Part shown: positions 9,852 through 18,428 of the stretch, one piece after another
Layout: every line of letters starts with the position of its first letter
How positions within the stretch are numbered: position 1 is the stretch's first letter
Source of the DNA: Luteococcus peritonei
GTDB lineage: Bacteria > Actinomycetota > Actinomycetes > Propionibacteriales > Propionibacteriaceae
NCBI RefSeq assembly: GCF_039526385.1
Contig: NZ_BAAAIX010000014.1
Location: 8,144-72,143 of the forward strand
Direction of reading: 5' to 3'
Length of the DNA stretch: 64,000 nucleotides
Translations under genes and position numbers: made by a program
Notes under the pieces: generated by a model
The model's database searches: none
What the model was told of the DNA's origin: nothing
Seen by the model: only the letters and a program-made list of their open reading frames with translations

Positions 9852-9857
9852 AGCCTA
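9852..9857 (-). promoter_or_regulatory. -10 hexamer TAGGCT for dapD
   Basis: TAGGCT on the minus strand, 7 bases before the dapD ATG at 9844. It is the same hexamer and spacing as for xthA and the nuoB-like gene in this window. Confidence 0.5.
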
Positions 9858-9876
9858 GCGGGGAGCCGCGGTCACC

Positions 9877-11280
9877 TCAGACCTCCAGCGACAGGTGCGC
9901 GTGCCCTCCCTCGGGCCACCCCGCGGCCTCCCGGTGGCCGTCCACCACGGCGATGCCACGGGCGGTGGCCACCTCGACGCCGTGCCCGGCGCGCCCGGCG
10001 CGCAGCACCACGACGCCGCCGCAGGTCTCGGGGTCGAGCTGGGCCGCAGTGACCGCATCCAGCTCGTCCACCACCAGCAGGCTGTCGGGTGCCAGCTCGG
10101 GCAGGGTCAGCTCCCGACCCAGCAGGCCGGCGAGCAGCAGACGCCGCAGCAGCCGCAGGTCGGTGGCGCGCTCGCGCAGGTAGGGATTGTCCATCGACGC
10201 GAAGACGTCCACCTGCCGGTCGTAGACCTCGGCGACGGCCCGCGCGCTGCTGGCACCCCCCAGCACCGCGGTGCGCAGCGCGCCCACCAGCCCCGGGTCG
10301 TGCAGCAGGCCGCGCAGGGCGTGCATCACCTGGCCCTGCACCCCCGGCCCGTCGAGCTCCAGCAGGAGTGCGTCGACGGCGTCGGTGGCGGCCAGCAGCC
10401 GGGCGCGCTCCGCCTCCGGCTCGGCCAGGGCGGCATAGCCGGAGGTATCCACCTGCAGGTCGAGGTGGTGCACCAGTCCCGCGACGGCCTGCGCCTCGTC
10501 CAGTTCGTCGTCCATCTCGGCGGCGGTGAGGTCCTCACCGAAGTCGTCGGTGGCGAGCTCGAGCAGCCGTTGCACCGCCAGCAGCGCCTCCGGGCCGTGC
10601 GCCACCAGGCGCAGCTCGTCGCCGCCGCGCACCCCGAGGCCGCCCAGGGCGGTCATGCTGCGGGCATCCACCGTGGGCCCGTCGCCGCGGGCGGCCACCA
10701 CCTGGGCGTCCAGCCCCGCGATCGCGCCCACCAGCGCAGCGGCCGGCCGGGCGTGCAGGCCGTGCGGGTTGCCCAGCCGCAGCCTCACCTGCAGCTCGCC
10801 ACCGGGCGGCAGGTCTGTGCCGTCCTCGTCGTCCGGTCCGGTGACCGCAGCAGGGGCCGGGTCCGTGCCCGGCGCCTGCAGGTGTTCCCGCTTGGCGCCC
10901 AGGGCGGCCTCGGCCTCGGTGGCCACCCGCTCCAGCTCGGCTCCGGCGGAGGCGCTCACCATGGCGGCCAGCAGCCCCTCCACCAGCGGGGCGGAGGAGA
11001 TCCGCACCCGCTCGGCCAGGGCCGGGTCCAGGAAGTCGACGGCCATCTCGGCCGAGAGCACGGCGCTGCCCAGGTCCACCAGCACCAGGATGCCGGAGCA
11101 GGCCTCCAGTTCCTCGAGCGCTGCGCTGATGGCGGTGGCGTCGGTGCCCAGTGTCGTCTCGTCCAGGCCGGCGGCCACCCGCACCGGGGGCCGGACGGCC
11201 TGGTCCACCATCTGCTCCGCCAGGCCGACGGCGGCCGTGGCCAGGGCATGGCTGTGCGAGACGACGACCAGGCCCACCAT
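9877..11280 (-). CDS. dhaM: PTS-dependent dihydroxyacetone kinase phosphotransferase subunit DhaM (EIIA-HPr-EI type)
   Basis: Passes phosphate from phosphoenolpyruvate-PTS proteins to the ADP bound in DhaL. It has 467 residues in three parts, as in the E. coli protein: an EIIA(Man-like) domain with active-site His9 in VVVSHSHA; an HPr domain at about 160-250 with His176 in NPHGLHARPAA; and a C-terminal piece of enzyme I with a candidate phospho-His at about 433 in AGRAGHGVEVATARG. The start MVGLVVVSHS at 11280 is chosen because GGGGGAA precedes it and E. coli DhaM begins the same way. An ATG at 11304 overlapping the dhaL stop would add eight residues. Last gene of the operon. Confidence 0.92.
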   Translation of the reverse strand: MVGLVVVSHSHALATAAVGLAEQMVDQAVRPPVRVAAGLDETTLGTDATAISAALEELEACSGILVLVDLGSAVLSAEMAVDFLDPALAERVRISSAPLVEGLLAAMVSASAGAELERVATEAEAALGAKREHLQAPGTDPAPAAVTGPDDEDGTDLPPGGELQVRLRLGNPHGLHARPAAALVGAIAGLDAQVVAARGDGPTVDARSMTALGGLGVRGGDELRLVAHGPEALLAVQRLLELATDDFGEDLTAAEMDDELDEAQAVAGLVHHLDLQVDTSGYAALAEPEAERARLLAATDAVDALLLELDGPGVQGQVMHALRGLLHDPGLVGALRTAVLGGASSARAVAEVYDRQVDVFASMDNPYLRERATDLRLLRRLLLAGLLGRELTLPELAPDSLLVVDELDAVTAAQLDPETCGGVVVLRAGRAGHGVEVATARGIAVVDGHREAAGWPEGGHAHLSLEV

Positions 11281-11303
11281 GTCTTCCCCCGAGGACATCG
11301 GCA

Positions 11304-11909
11304 TCAGCGGAGCGTGGCTGCTGCGGACTCCAGCAGCATGGTCATGCTGGTGGCGCCCGGGTCGGCGTGGCCGGCGCTGCGCTCACCCAGGTAGGAGGCG
11401 CGTCCCTTGCGCGCGACCAGCGGCACGGCGGCCTCGCGGCCGGCGGCGGCGGCCTGCAGCCCGGCCGCCAGGCAGGAGGCCAGGTCGGGATGGGAGGACT
11501 CCATCGCCTCGACGGCCGGCTGCAGCGCGTCCACCATCGTCTTGTCCCCCAGCCCGGCCTTGCCGCGAGCGATCACACCGTCCAGCCCCGCCCGCCAGGC
11601 CGCCGCCATCGCGGCAGGCGATTCGTCGGCGGGCGCTGCGGCCGCGAAGCGCAGCAGGAAGGTGCCGTAGAGCGGGCCGGAGGCCCCGCCCACCGTGCTG
11701 ACCAGCGTCATGCCGGCCTTCTTCAGGTAGGAGGCGGCATCGGGGAAGTCATCGGCAGCCAGGGCGGCCACGGCCTTCATGCCGCGCTCCATGTTGGAGC
11801 CGTGGTCGGCATCGCCGATCTGGCGGTCCAGGTCGGTGAGCTCGGCGGCGTGCTCGCTGATGCGGTCGGCGAAGTCCGCCATCCAGGCGGCGGCAGTCTG
11901 GGTGTCCAC
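11304..11909 (-). CDS. dhaL: Dihydroxyacetone kinase ADP-binding subunit DhaL
   Basis: An all-helical subunit of 201 residues that holds ADP/ATP with two Mg ions and phosphorylates dihydroxyacetone bound to DhaK. The Mg-binding Asp motif is clear in DRQIGDADHGSNMERG at about 28-43; TVGGASGPLYGTF and GRASYLGERSAGHADPGA are further family signatures. GTG 11909 starts one base after the dhaK stop. In the PTS-dependent system ADP stays bound as cofactor and is rephosphorylated by DhaM, which follows directly. Confidence 0.95.
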   Translation of the reverse strand: MDTQTAAAWMADFADRISEHAAELTDLDRQIGDADHGSNMERGMKAVAALAADDFPDAASYLKKAGMTLVSTVGGASGPLYGTFLLRFAAAAPADESPAAMAAAWRAGLDGVIARGKAGLGDKTMVDALQPAVEAMESSHPDLASCLAAGLQAAAAGREAAVPLVARKGRASYLGERSAGHADPGATSMTMLLESAAATLR

Positions 11910-11910
11910 G

Positions 11911-12912
11911 TCAGCAACCCCACCGCAGGCCGGGGGTGTTCACCGGGGCGTCCCACAGGCTGAGCACCTCATCGTCCGCCTTCAGCAGTGTGACAGAGCA
12001 GCCGGCCATCTCCAGTGAGGTGATGTAGTTGCCCACCAGGCTGCGCGCCACCTGCACCCCCTTGCCCTTCAGGATCCGGTCCACCTCGCCGAACATCAGG
12101 TACTGCTCCAGCAGGGGAGTGCCGCCCATGCCGTTGAGCAGGCAGATCACCGGGCCGCCGGTCAGGTCCAGGTCCGCCAGGATCGGCTCCACCAGCATCT
12201 CGGCCACCTCGCGCGCCGGGGCCATCGCCCGGCGCTCGCGGCCGGGCTCGCCGTGGATGCCGATGCCCAGCTCCATCTCGTCCTCGCCCAGCTCGAAGGT
12301 GGGCTTCCCGGCCGCCGGGACGGTGCAGGAGGTGAGCGCCATGCCCATCGATCGGCCCTGGTCGTTCACCCGCCTGGCCAGCTCCACCAGCGCGTCGAGG
12401 TCGCGTCCGGCCTCGGCGGCGGCGCCCACGATCTTCTCCAGCAGCACGGTGACGCCCACGCCGCGGCGCCCGGCGGTGTAGAGCGAGTCGGTGACGGCCA
12501 CGTCGTCATCGGTGACCACGCTCTCCACCCGGATGCCGGACTCGGCGGCGGCCAGCTCGGCGGCCATCTCGAAGTTCATCACGTCGCCGGTGTAGTTCTT
12601 CACGATGTGCAGCACGCCGGCGCCGGCGTCGACGGCCTGGGTGGCGGCCATCATCTGGTCGGGCACCGGAGAGGTGAAGACCTCACCGGCGCAGGCGGCG
12701 TCGAGCATGCCCGGCCCGACGAAGCCGCCGTGCATCGGCTCATGGCCCGAGCCGCCGCCCGAGACCAGGCCCACCTTGCCGGGGCGAGGAGCGTCCTTGC
12801 GGTAGACGATGCGGTTGGCGTGGTCGATCCGCAGCCGTTCGAGATGCGCGGCCTCCATGCCCACCAGGGCCTCGGCGACGACATCGGCGGCGTCATTGAT
12901 GAGCTTCTTCAT
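11911..12912 (-). CDS. dhaK: Dihydroxyacetone kinase substrate-binding subunit DhaK
   Basis: Binds dihydroxyacetone covalently as a hemiaminal on a histidine and presents it to DhaL; the product is dihydroxyacetone phosphate. It has 333 residues, the normal length. Visible hallmarks are KVGLVSGGGSGHEPMHGGFVG, HIVKNYTGDVMNFEMA, and GIGIHGEPGRER, which contains the substrate His. The start is ATG 12912, 26 bases after the stop of the upstream fusion gene, with no clear Shine-Dalgarno sequence; TTGACT lies 6 bases before it. No glycerol dehydrogenase is present, so dihydroxyacetone must come from elsewhere. Confidence 0.95.
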   Translation of the reverse strand: MKKLINDAADVVAEALVGMEAAHLERLRIDHANRIVYRKDAPRPGKVGLVSGGGSGHEPMHGGFVGPGMLDAACAGEVFTSPVPDQMMAATQAVDAGAGVLHIVKNYTGDVMNFEMAAELAAAESGIRVESVVTDDDVAVTDSLYTAGRRGVGVTVLLEKIVGAAAEAGRDLDALVELARRVNDQGRSMGMALTSCTVPAAGKPTFELGEDEMELGIGIHGEPGRERRAMAPAREVAEMLVEPILADLDLTGGPVICLLNGMGGTPLLEQYLMFGEVDRILKGKGVQVARSLVGNYITSLEMAGCSVTLLKADDEVLSLWDAPVNTPGLRWGC

Positions 12913-12938
12913 GACGCCAGTCAAGCACCGGCGGGGTG

Positions 12939-14432
12939 TCAGGCCAACAGGTCTGCGACCATTCCTGCGGCACCCGGCGCGGCGACGACGAAGGCCCCGT
13001 CCAGCTCCCGGACCTCCGCCCCGGCCTCCTGCGCGATGAGCAGTCCGGCCAGGTGGTCCACGGGGCTGAACCGGTGCACCACCCCGGCCGCGGCCCACCC
13101 CGCGGCGATTCCCGCCAGGGAAAGGGTTCCCGAGCCCATGATGCGCGCGGTGCAGTGCTGGGCGGCCAGTCCGTGCAGGAAGCGCTCCATGCCCGGCCAC
13201 ATCCGGTGGGCATCCAGCTCGACGAGGACGGTCCGGCCGGCCAGGCGCGGCACCGGGGCGAGCTCCAGCGGGACACCGTCGAGGGTGGCGCCCAGTTCCC
13301 GGGCCGCCAGGAAGACGTGTCCCAGCGCGGGCTGCGCGACGGCGGCGACCACCGGCTGGCCGTCGACGGCCAGGGCCAGGCTCATGGAGGTCCAGGGCAG
13401 CCCGTTGGCCAGGTTGGTGGTGCCGTCCACCGGGTCCAGGAACCAGGTGGGGCGGCCGGGCTCGGCCGAACCGCCGAGCTCCTCCCCGACCACCAGGTGC
13501 CGGCCCTCGAAGGTCTCCTCGATGACCCGACGCACGTGGCGCTCCACCGCCAGGTCCACCTGGGTCACCAGGTCGGCGGCATGGGCCTTGCTGTCCACCC
13601 GGCCGAGCGCCGCGGTGCGGGTGAAGCCGATGGACCACTGCGCCAGCTCCTGTGCGACGTGGATCCAGTGCGCCGTCTTCCGGGTGGTGCCGGCGTGCAC
13701 CGCCAACTGGCCGACCTCCATGCCGGCCAACGCCAGCGGACTGGTGCCCTGGCTCAGCAGGCGACGCAGCAACCGGGGCCGGCCCGTGGTGATCCGGTCC
13801 ACGCCGAGCTCGATGGCCAGGCTCATCGTCGGCGCGTCGTCGATGCTCCACACCGCCAGCTCCAGGCCCATCCGATGCACCTGCTCGACCAGGGCCTCGG
13901 TGAGGTGGATCCACTCGACGTTGACGGCCGACGGCTGCAGCCGCCGGACGCTCTCGTGGTCCATCTGCCCGCCGTCGTGGTCGTGGGTGATGTCCGCCTC
14001 CGGGAGCCGCTCGCGCACGTGCAGCATGGCCTCGACGTCCCCGCACCAGGCGATGGGCACCAGCGCCGCGTCGGGACCCGTGGCGAAGGCCTCCACCACC
14101 TCCAGCGCGGCACGCGCGTCGTCGACGCAGACCGTGTCCACCAGCACGGACACCGGGCGGGAGCGCTCCCGGTTCAGGTCGGCGAACTGCTCCAGGGTCG
14201 CTGCCAGGGTGGGGATGCCCGCGGGCAGGTGGCGCTGCTCGGACACCCGCACGGGCGCGCCCCACAGCCGCAGCAGGGTGGCGTCGTGCAGCACCACGCT
14301 GGTGCCGTCGGCCGTGGTGCGGATGTCCAGCTCCACCACGTCGGCCCCGGCCTCGACGGCGGCGGCGAAGGCCTCGGGGGTGTTCTCGCGGGCCGACTCG
14401 CAGTCGCCCCGGTGGGCCACGACGGTGATCAT
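12939..14432 (-). CDS. Fusion of glycerophosphodiester phosphodiesterase and inositol monophosphatase-like domains
   Basis: One uninterrupted frame of 497 residues joins two enzymes. Residues 1-228 are a GDPD TIM barrel: His7-Arg8 in VVAHRGD, ENTPEAF, the metal ligands E34 and D36 in VELDIRTTADG, and H49-D50 in VLHDATLLR. Residues 235-497 are an inositol monophosphatase-type domain: GEELGG at about 316-321, the metal motif FLDPVDGTTN around D333/D336, and PVDHLAGLLIAQEAGAE near the C-terminus, where the usual W-D is V-D with the Asp kept. A plausible combined reaction is hydrolysis of glycerophosphoinositol followed by dephosphorylation, releasing glycerol and inositol; this is inference. It is the first gene of the dhaKLM operon. 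ATG 14432 has TAGATT 7 bases upstream, so it is probably leaderless. Confidence 0.85.
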   Translation of the reverse strand: MITVVAHRGDCESARENTPEAFAAAVEAGADVVELDIRTTADGTSVVLHDATLLRLWGAPVRVSEQRHLPAGIPTLAATLEQFADLNRERSRPVSVLVDTVCVDDARAALEVVEAFATGPDAALVPIAWCGDVEAMLHVRERLPEADITHDHDGGQMDHESVRRLQPSAVNVEWIHLTEALVEQVHRMGLELAVWSIDDAPTMSLAIELGVDRITTGRPRLLRRLLSQGTSPLALAGMEVGQLAVHAGTTRKTAHWIHVAQELAQWSIGFTRTAALGRVDSKAHAADLVTQVDLAVERHVRRVIEETFEGRHLVVGEELGGSAEPGRPTWFLDPVDGTTNLANGLPWTSMSLALAVDGQPVVAAVAQPALGHVFLAARELGATLDGVPLELAPVPRLAGRTVLVELDAHRMWPGMERFLHGLAAQHCTARIMGSGTLSLAGIAAGWAAAGVVHRFSPVDHLAGLLIAQEAGAEVRELDGAFVVAAPGAAGMVADLLA

Positions 14433-14439
14433 GGCCGGG

Positions 14440-14445
14440 AATCTA
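14440..14445 (-). promoter_or_regulatory. -10 hexamer TAGATT for the GDPD-IMPase/dhaKLM operon
   Basis: On the minus strand TAGATT is followed by 7 bases and the ATG at 14432. It lies in the 40-base gap after the MFS gene, so the dha operon can be transcribed separately from it. Confidence 0.5.
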
Positions 14446-14472
14446 GGCGGTCCGGGTGTCCGGCCGGTGAAC

Positions 14473-15762
14473 TCAGCGTCGCACCCCGGGGATGTCCTGG
14501 GTGATCAGCCGGTCGATCCGCAGCCAGGGCGCCCGCTTGTGCCAGTCCAGGCGCACCCGGATGTGGTCGGAGCGCATGATCGTCGCGGTCAGGGCGGTGA
14601 AGACCACCCCGACGGCGATGACGCCGAAGAGCAGGGTGGAGCGCGGGCCGAAGTGGTCTCCGATCCAGCCGACCAGCGGCGAGACCATCGGCGCCATGCC
14701 CATGATGGTCAGGCCCCACAGGGCCATCACCCGGCCGCGCATCTGGGGTGCCGTGGCCGTCTGCAGCAACGAGTTGCCCGTCACCAGGGCGGTGATGGTG
14801 AAGAAGCCCACCGGTACCTGCAGCACCACGAAGAGCCAGAAGCTGCCGCTCAGCGCACTGGCCAGGTTGAACAGGCAGTAGCCCACCATGCCCATCAGCA
14901 CGTGTCGCAGCCGTGGGCTGCCGCGCCGGGCGCTCCACAGGGCTGCGACCAGCGCGCCGATCCCCATGAAGGAGCCGATGATGCCGTAGTCCCCGGCGCC
15001 ACGGTGGAAGGCCTCCGTGGCCATCACGGCATTGGAGATGTTGTAGTTGAAGCCCAGGCCTCCCACCGCGAGACCGACGGTGAGCAGGGCCATCAGGTCG
15101 GGCCGACGTCGCACGTAGCGCAGCCCGGCGACGAAGCCGCCACCCTTGCCGCGGGTCGGCCGCGCAGGGTGGAGCAGGTCCGAGCGCATGCTCAGCAGGG
15201 CGGTGATCATGGCCGCGAAGGCCAGGACATTGGCGGCGATCACCCATCCGGTGCCCACCAGGGCGACCAGGGCTCCGCCGATCCCGGGGCCCAGCAGACG
15301 TGCCGCATTGAAACTGGCGGAGTTGAGGCTGATCGCATTGGGCAGCTGCTCGAAGGGCACCACCTCGCTGACGAAGGCCTGGCGGGCCGGGTTGTCGAAG
15401 GCCATCGCGAGGCCGTCCACCAGGGACAGCACGAAGACCTGCCACAGCCGCACGTGGCCGGAGATCACCAGGGTGGACAGCACCAGGGAGCTGAGCAGCC
15501 CGAGCGTGCAGCTGGTGAGCAGGATGTGGCGCTTGTTGAAACGGTCCGCGACCGTGCCGGCGACGGGGCTGAGCAGCAGGCCGGGCAGGAAGACCAGCGC
15601 CGTCTGGTAGCCCAGCGCCTGGGCGTTGCCGTCGGTGAGGACCACGAGCACCAGCCAGGCCTGCGCGGTGCGCGCCATCCAGCCGCCGATGTTGCTGACC
15701 AGGCCGCCCAGGAACCAGACCCGGTAGTTCGGGTTGGACAGCGAGGCGAAGGTCGAGCTCAC
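14473..15762 (-). CDS. MFS transporter, EntS-like (MFS_3) exporter
   Basis: An integral membrane protein of 429 residues with about 12 hydrophobic segments. SNPNYRVWFLGGLVSNIGGWM at the N-terminus and the loop DRFNKRHILLTS after helix 2 (the D-R-x-x-[RK]-R signature A) are typical of the EntS/enterobactin-exporter-like group. LGPGIGGALVA in helix 5 resembles the exporter motif C. The substrate cannot be read from sequence, and no siderophore genes are near. GTG 15762 has AGGAGA 10 bases upstream. Its 3' end lies 40 bases before the start of the dha operon on the same strand, which has its own promoter. Confidence 0.85.
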   Translation of the reverse strand: MSSTFASLSNPNYRVWFLGGLVSNIGGWMARTAQAWLVLVVLTDGNAQALGYQTALVFLPGLLLSPVAGTVADRFNKRHILLTSCTLGLLSSLVLSTLVISGHVRLWQVFVLSLVDGLAMAFDNPARQAFVSEVVPFEQLPNAISLNSASFNAARLLGPGIGGALVALVGTGWVIAANVLAFAAMITALLSMRSDLLHPARPTRGKGGGFVAGLRYVRRRPDLMALLTVGLAVGGLGFNYNISNAVMATEAFHRGAGDYGIIGSFMGIGALVAALWSARRGSPRLRHVLMGMVGYCLFNLASALSGSFWLFVVLQVPVGFFTITALVTGNSLLQTATAPQMRGRVMALWGLTIMGMAPMVSPLVGWIGDHFGPRSTLLFGVIAVGVVFTALTATIMRSDHIRVRLDWHKRAPWLRIDRLITQDIPGVRR

Positions 15763-15871
15763 GACGAAGGATCTCCTGGTCAGGCCGGCGCTGGGGCGCG
15801 GCGGTGGCGGACGCCCGGATGGCGCCCCCAGCAGGCTAGGCCGTCACCCGCAGCACTGACCAACCGGGTGG

Positions 15872-16359
15872 TCAGCCGGCCCGGTCAGCCCGACCGGCGG
15901 CCCCTCGCTGGCCCGGGCGGGAGCGGCTGGCGTGCAGGGCCCCCGCGAGCAGCAGACCCCAGAGCACGAAGAGCGGATCCCACAGCAGCGCATGGCCCAC
16001 CAGGGCGGGGGTGGCATCGGCTCCGCGCGCCAGCCCGATCCAGGCCCCCACCATGCCCAGCCCGCCCCAGGCCAGCAGCAGCGCCACGCCCAGCCAGGAG
16101 ACCAGGCGGACCCAGCGGTGGCCCGGCCCGCGGGCGTGGTCCAGCCAGGGCACCAGCGCCCCGGCAGCTTCACCAGCACCACGACGGCCATCAGCAGGCG
16201 GACCCGCAGGCCGCCGCTGCGCTGCATCTCGACGGCGAAGCTGCCGACGGTCTCCAGCAGCCAGTCACCGCCCAGTGCCCAGTACAGGCTGGCGGCGGCG
16301 TGCAGCAGGCCGACCAGGGCCGCGCCCGCGTACAACCGACTCGCGCGTGCTCGATCCAT
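15872..16359 (-). pseudogene. DUF3995-like membrane protein interrupted by an apparent one-base deletion
   Basis: The frame from ATG 16359 reads MDRARASRLYAGAALVGLLH, then WALGGDWLLETVG, and runs to VVVLVKL near 16168. Similarity then continues in another frame (ALVPWLDHARGPGH..., WIGLARGADATPALVGHALL, FVLWGLLLAGALHASR) to the stop at 15872. Joined, the two give about 162 residues with four hydrophobic helices, the size and shape of DUF3995 proteins. Inserting one G in the run at about 16164-16166 (to read AAGCTGGCCGGGGCG) restores one frame. This is either a sequencing error or a real frameshift. It is divergent from menE. The function of the family is unknown. Confidence 0.6.
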
Positions 16360-16434
16360 GTCCCGAGCCCAGCAGCCCGAAAAGCCGCTCGGGCCACGCG
16401 ATGGCGAACAGCAGGTGAACATCACCAGCGGCGA

Positions 16435-16440
16435 TAGTCT
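16435..16440 (+). promoter_or_regulatory. -10 hexamer TAGTCT for menE
   Basis: TAGTCT lies 7 bases before the GTG at 16448. It would fall inside the coding region if the upstream GTG 16415 were the start, so it favours the shorter protein. Confidence 0.45.
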
Positions 16441-16447
16441 CGACGGC

Positions 16448-17527
16448 GTGCTGCTCACCCCGTGCCGTCCCCAGGAGCTGGCCGACCTGCTGCCCGAGGC
16501 CCTGGCTGGTCGTCGGGTGCTGGCGCCGTTGGGGCCCGAGGCGGAGCGTGAGCTGGCGATGCTGCGTCCCGAGCTGCCGGTGGCCGAGCCGGGCGCCGCG
16601 GTGGTGGTCTCCACCTCCGGCTCCACCGGGGCGCCGAAGGGCGCGGTGCTCTCGGCGGCTGCCCTCGAGGCTGCCGCCCGCTCCACGCAGCAGGTGCTGG
16701 GCCGGCGCACCTGGACCTGCCCGCTGCCCACCCACTACGTCGCCGGGCTGATGGTGCTGGTGCGCGCCCACGTCGACGGCACCCGGGTGAGGATGGCGGC
16801 CAGCGACCTGTCGGACCTGGACCCGGCTCCCGGCGCGAATGCCATCTCCCTGGTGCCCACCCAGCTCTTCCGTGCCCTGGAACGGCCCGAGGTCCTGCAG
16901 CGGTTGCGCCGCTACACCGTCCTGCTCGGCGGGGCCGCCGTCGACCCCGCCGTGCTGCAGCAGGCCCGGGAGGCCGGCCTGGACGTCCGCACCACCTACG
17001 GGATGAGCGAGACCTGCGGCGGCTGCGTCTGGGACGGCGAGCCGCTGCCCGGCGTCGAGGTGCGGCTGGACGACCAGCAGCGCATCGCCCTGGCCGGCGA
17101 GATGGTCTTCTCCGGCTACCGGCTGCAGCCCGAGCTGACCGGCCAGGTGCTGCAGCAGGAGGCGGGTCGACGCAGCGTGCTCACCAGCGACCGGGGTGAG
17201 CTGCACCAAGGACGGCTGCGGCTGCTGGGTCGCGTCGACGACGTGGTGGTCAGCGGGGGAGTCAACGTGGACCTGGCCCGGGTGCAGCGCGCCGTCGAGG
17301 CCCTGGCGCCAGGCAGCTCGCAGGTGCTGGCGCTCCCGGACGTGGAGTGGGGCCGGCTGGTGGTGCTGGCCACCACGACGGAGCACGACCTGGCCTGGTG
17401 GCGCGAGCAGTTGTCCGGCGAGCTCGGCCGCGCCGCGCTGCCGCGTCGGGTGGTGCGGCTCGACGTGCTGCCACGCACCAGCTCTGGCAAGATCGACCGA
17501 CAGGCCCTGCTGCGTCAGCTGGCCTGA
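16448..17527 (+). CDS. menE: O-succinylbenzoate--CoA ligase MenE
   Basis: An ANL-superfamily ligase activating o-succinylbenzoate to its CoA thioester for menaquinone synthesis. The P-loop STSGSTGAPKGAVL, TTYGMSETCGGCVWDGEPLPG, the hinge GRVDDVVVSGGVNV and the A10 lysine in TSSGKIDRQALL are all present. It has 359 residues from GTG 16448 (VLLTPCRPQELADLL); GTG 16415 would add 11 residues. Neither has a Shine-Dalgarno sequence, and the shorter start is preferred because TAGTCT sits 7 bases upstream. menA begins 16 bases downstream. A paralogous ligase lies at 50519-51688; this copy is the better MenE candidate because of its partner menA. Confidence 0.88.
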   Translation: MLLTPCRPQELADLLPEALAGRRVLAPLGPEAERELAMLRPELPVAEPGAAVVVSTSGSTGAPKGAVLSAAALEAAARSTQQVLGRRTWTCPLPTHYVAGLMVLVRAHVDGTRVRMAASDLSDLDPAPGANAISLVPTQLFRALERPEVLQRLRRYTVLLGGAAVDPAVLQQAREAGLDVRTTYGMSETCGGCVWDGEPLPGVEVRLDDQQRIALAGEMVFSGYRLQPELTGQVLQQEAGRRSVLTSDRGELHQGRLRLLGRVDDVVVSGGVNVDLARVQRAVEALAPGSSQVLALPDVEWGRLVVLATTTEHDLAWWREQLSGELGRAALPRRVVRLDVLPRTSSGKIDRQALLRQLA

Positions 17528-17543
17528 GGAAGGCAGTACACCC

Positions 17544-18422
17544 GTGGCAACCACCGCCGAATGGATCGAGGGCGCGCGCCCCCGCACCCTGCCCGCAGCC
17601 CTCTCCCCGGTACTGGCCGGCTCCGCGACGGCCTGGGCCGCCGGAGGCTTCCGGCTCCTGATGGGCGTGCTGGCCTTCGTCGTGGCGCTGGCGCTGCAGA
17701 TCGGCGTCAACTTCGCCAACGACTACTCCGACGGCATCCGTGGCACCGACGAGGACCGCGTCGGCCCGATGCGGCTGGTGGGCTCCGGCGCCGCCAGCCC
17801 GGCTGCGGTCAAGGCCGCCGCCTTCGGCTGCTTCGGCCTGGCGGCCCTGGTGGGCCTGGTGCTGGTGGCGCTGAGCGGGCACTGGTGGCTGCTGGCCGTG
17901 GGCATCGCCTGCATCCTGGCCGCCTGGTTCTACACCGGCGGCGAGCACCCCTACGGCTATGCCGGGCTGGGTGACGTCTTCGTCTTCGTCTTCTTCGGCC
18001 TGGTGGCGGTCTGCGGCACCACCTACGTGATGATCCACCGCGTCACCGCGGCCACGCTGGCCGCCAGCGTGGGCATCGGCCTGCTGGCGTGCCTGATCCT
18101 GGTGGCCAACAACCTGCGCGACATCGTCGGCGACCGCGCGGTGGGCAAGCGCACCCTGGCCACCCGCCTGGGCGATGCCGGCACCCGCCGCTTCTTCGTC
18201 CTGCTCTGCGCGATCTCGGTGGCCTGCCTGGTGGCGGTCGCCGCGATGACCACGTGGTGGGCGCTGCTCGGGCTGGTGATGCTGGTCTTCCTGGTGCCCG
18301 CCTCTCGCTCGGTGCTGGCCGGTGCGAAGGGTCCGGCGCTGATCGCGGTGCTGAAGCAGACCGGCTTCGCCGAGCTGGCCTGCGCCGTGGGGCTCTTCGT
18401 CGGAATCCTCATCGGCTCCTGA
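17544..18422 (+). CDS. menA: 1,4-dihydroxy-2-naphthoate polyprenyltransferase MenA
   Basis: An integral-membrane UbiA-family prenyltransferase that attaches the polyprenyl tail to dihydroxynaphthoate, giving demethylmenaquinol. It has 292 residues and about nine hydrophobic segments. The first Asp-rich motif NDYSDGIRGTDEDR (residues 59-72) binds Mg-diphosphate, and the second is NNLRDIVGDRAVGKRTLA. ARPRTLPAALSPVLAG at the N-terminus is typical of MenA. The start is GTG 17544 with GAGGAAGG about 10 bases upstream, just after menE, so the two form an operon. The prenyl donor would come from the synthase at 48423. Confidence 0.96.
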   Translation: MATTAEWIEGARPRTLPAALSPVLAGSATAWAAGGFRLLMGVLAFVVALALQIGVNFANDYSDGIRGTDEDRVGPMRLVGSGAASPAAVKAAAFGCFGLAALVGLVLVALSGHWWLLAVGIACILAAWFYTGGEHPYGYAGLGDVFVFVFFGLVAVCGTTYVMIHRVTAATLAASVGIGLLACLILVANNLRDIVGDRAVGKRTLATRLGDAGTRRFFVLLCAISVACLVAVAAMTTWWALLGLVMLVFLVPASRSVLAGAKGPALIAVLKQTGFAELACAVGLFVGILIGS

Positions 18423-18428
18423 CCAGGC

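Noticed and set aside
12253..16437. A 1394-codon open frame on the plus strand, and similar very long frames such as 1722-4400 (-) and 46374-49472 (-)
   Set aside because: They run antisense through well-identified genes (dha operon, pepN, nuoN and others), are full of Gly, His, Arg and Ala repeats, and match no family. They are an effect of high-GC codon bias.
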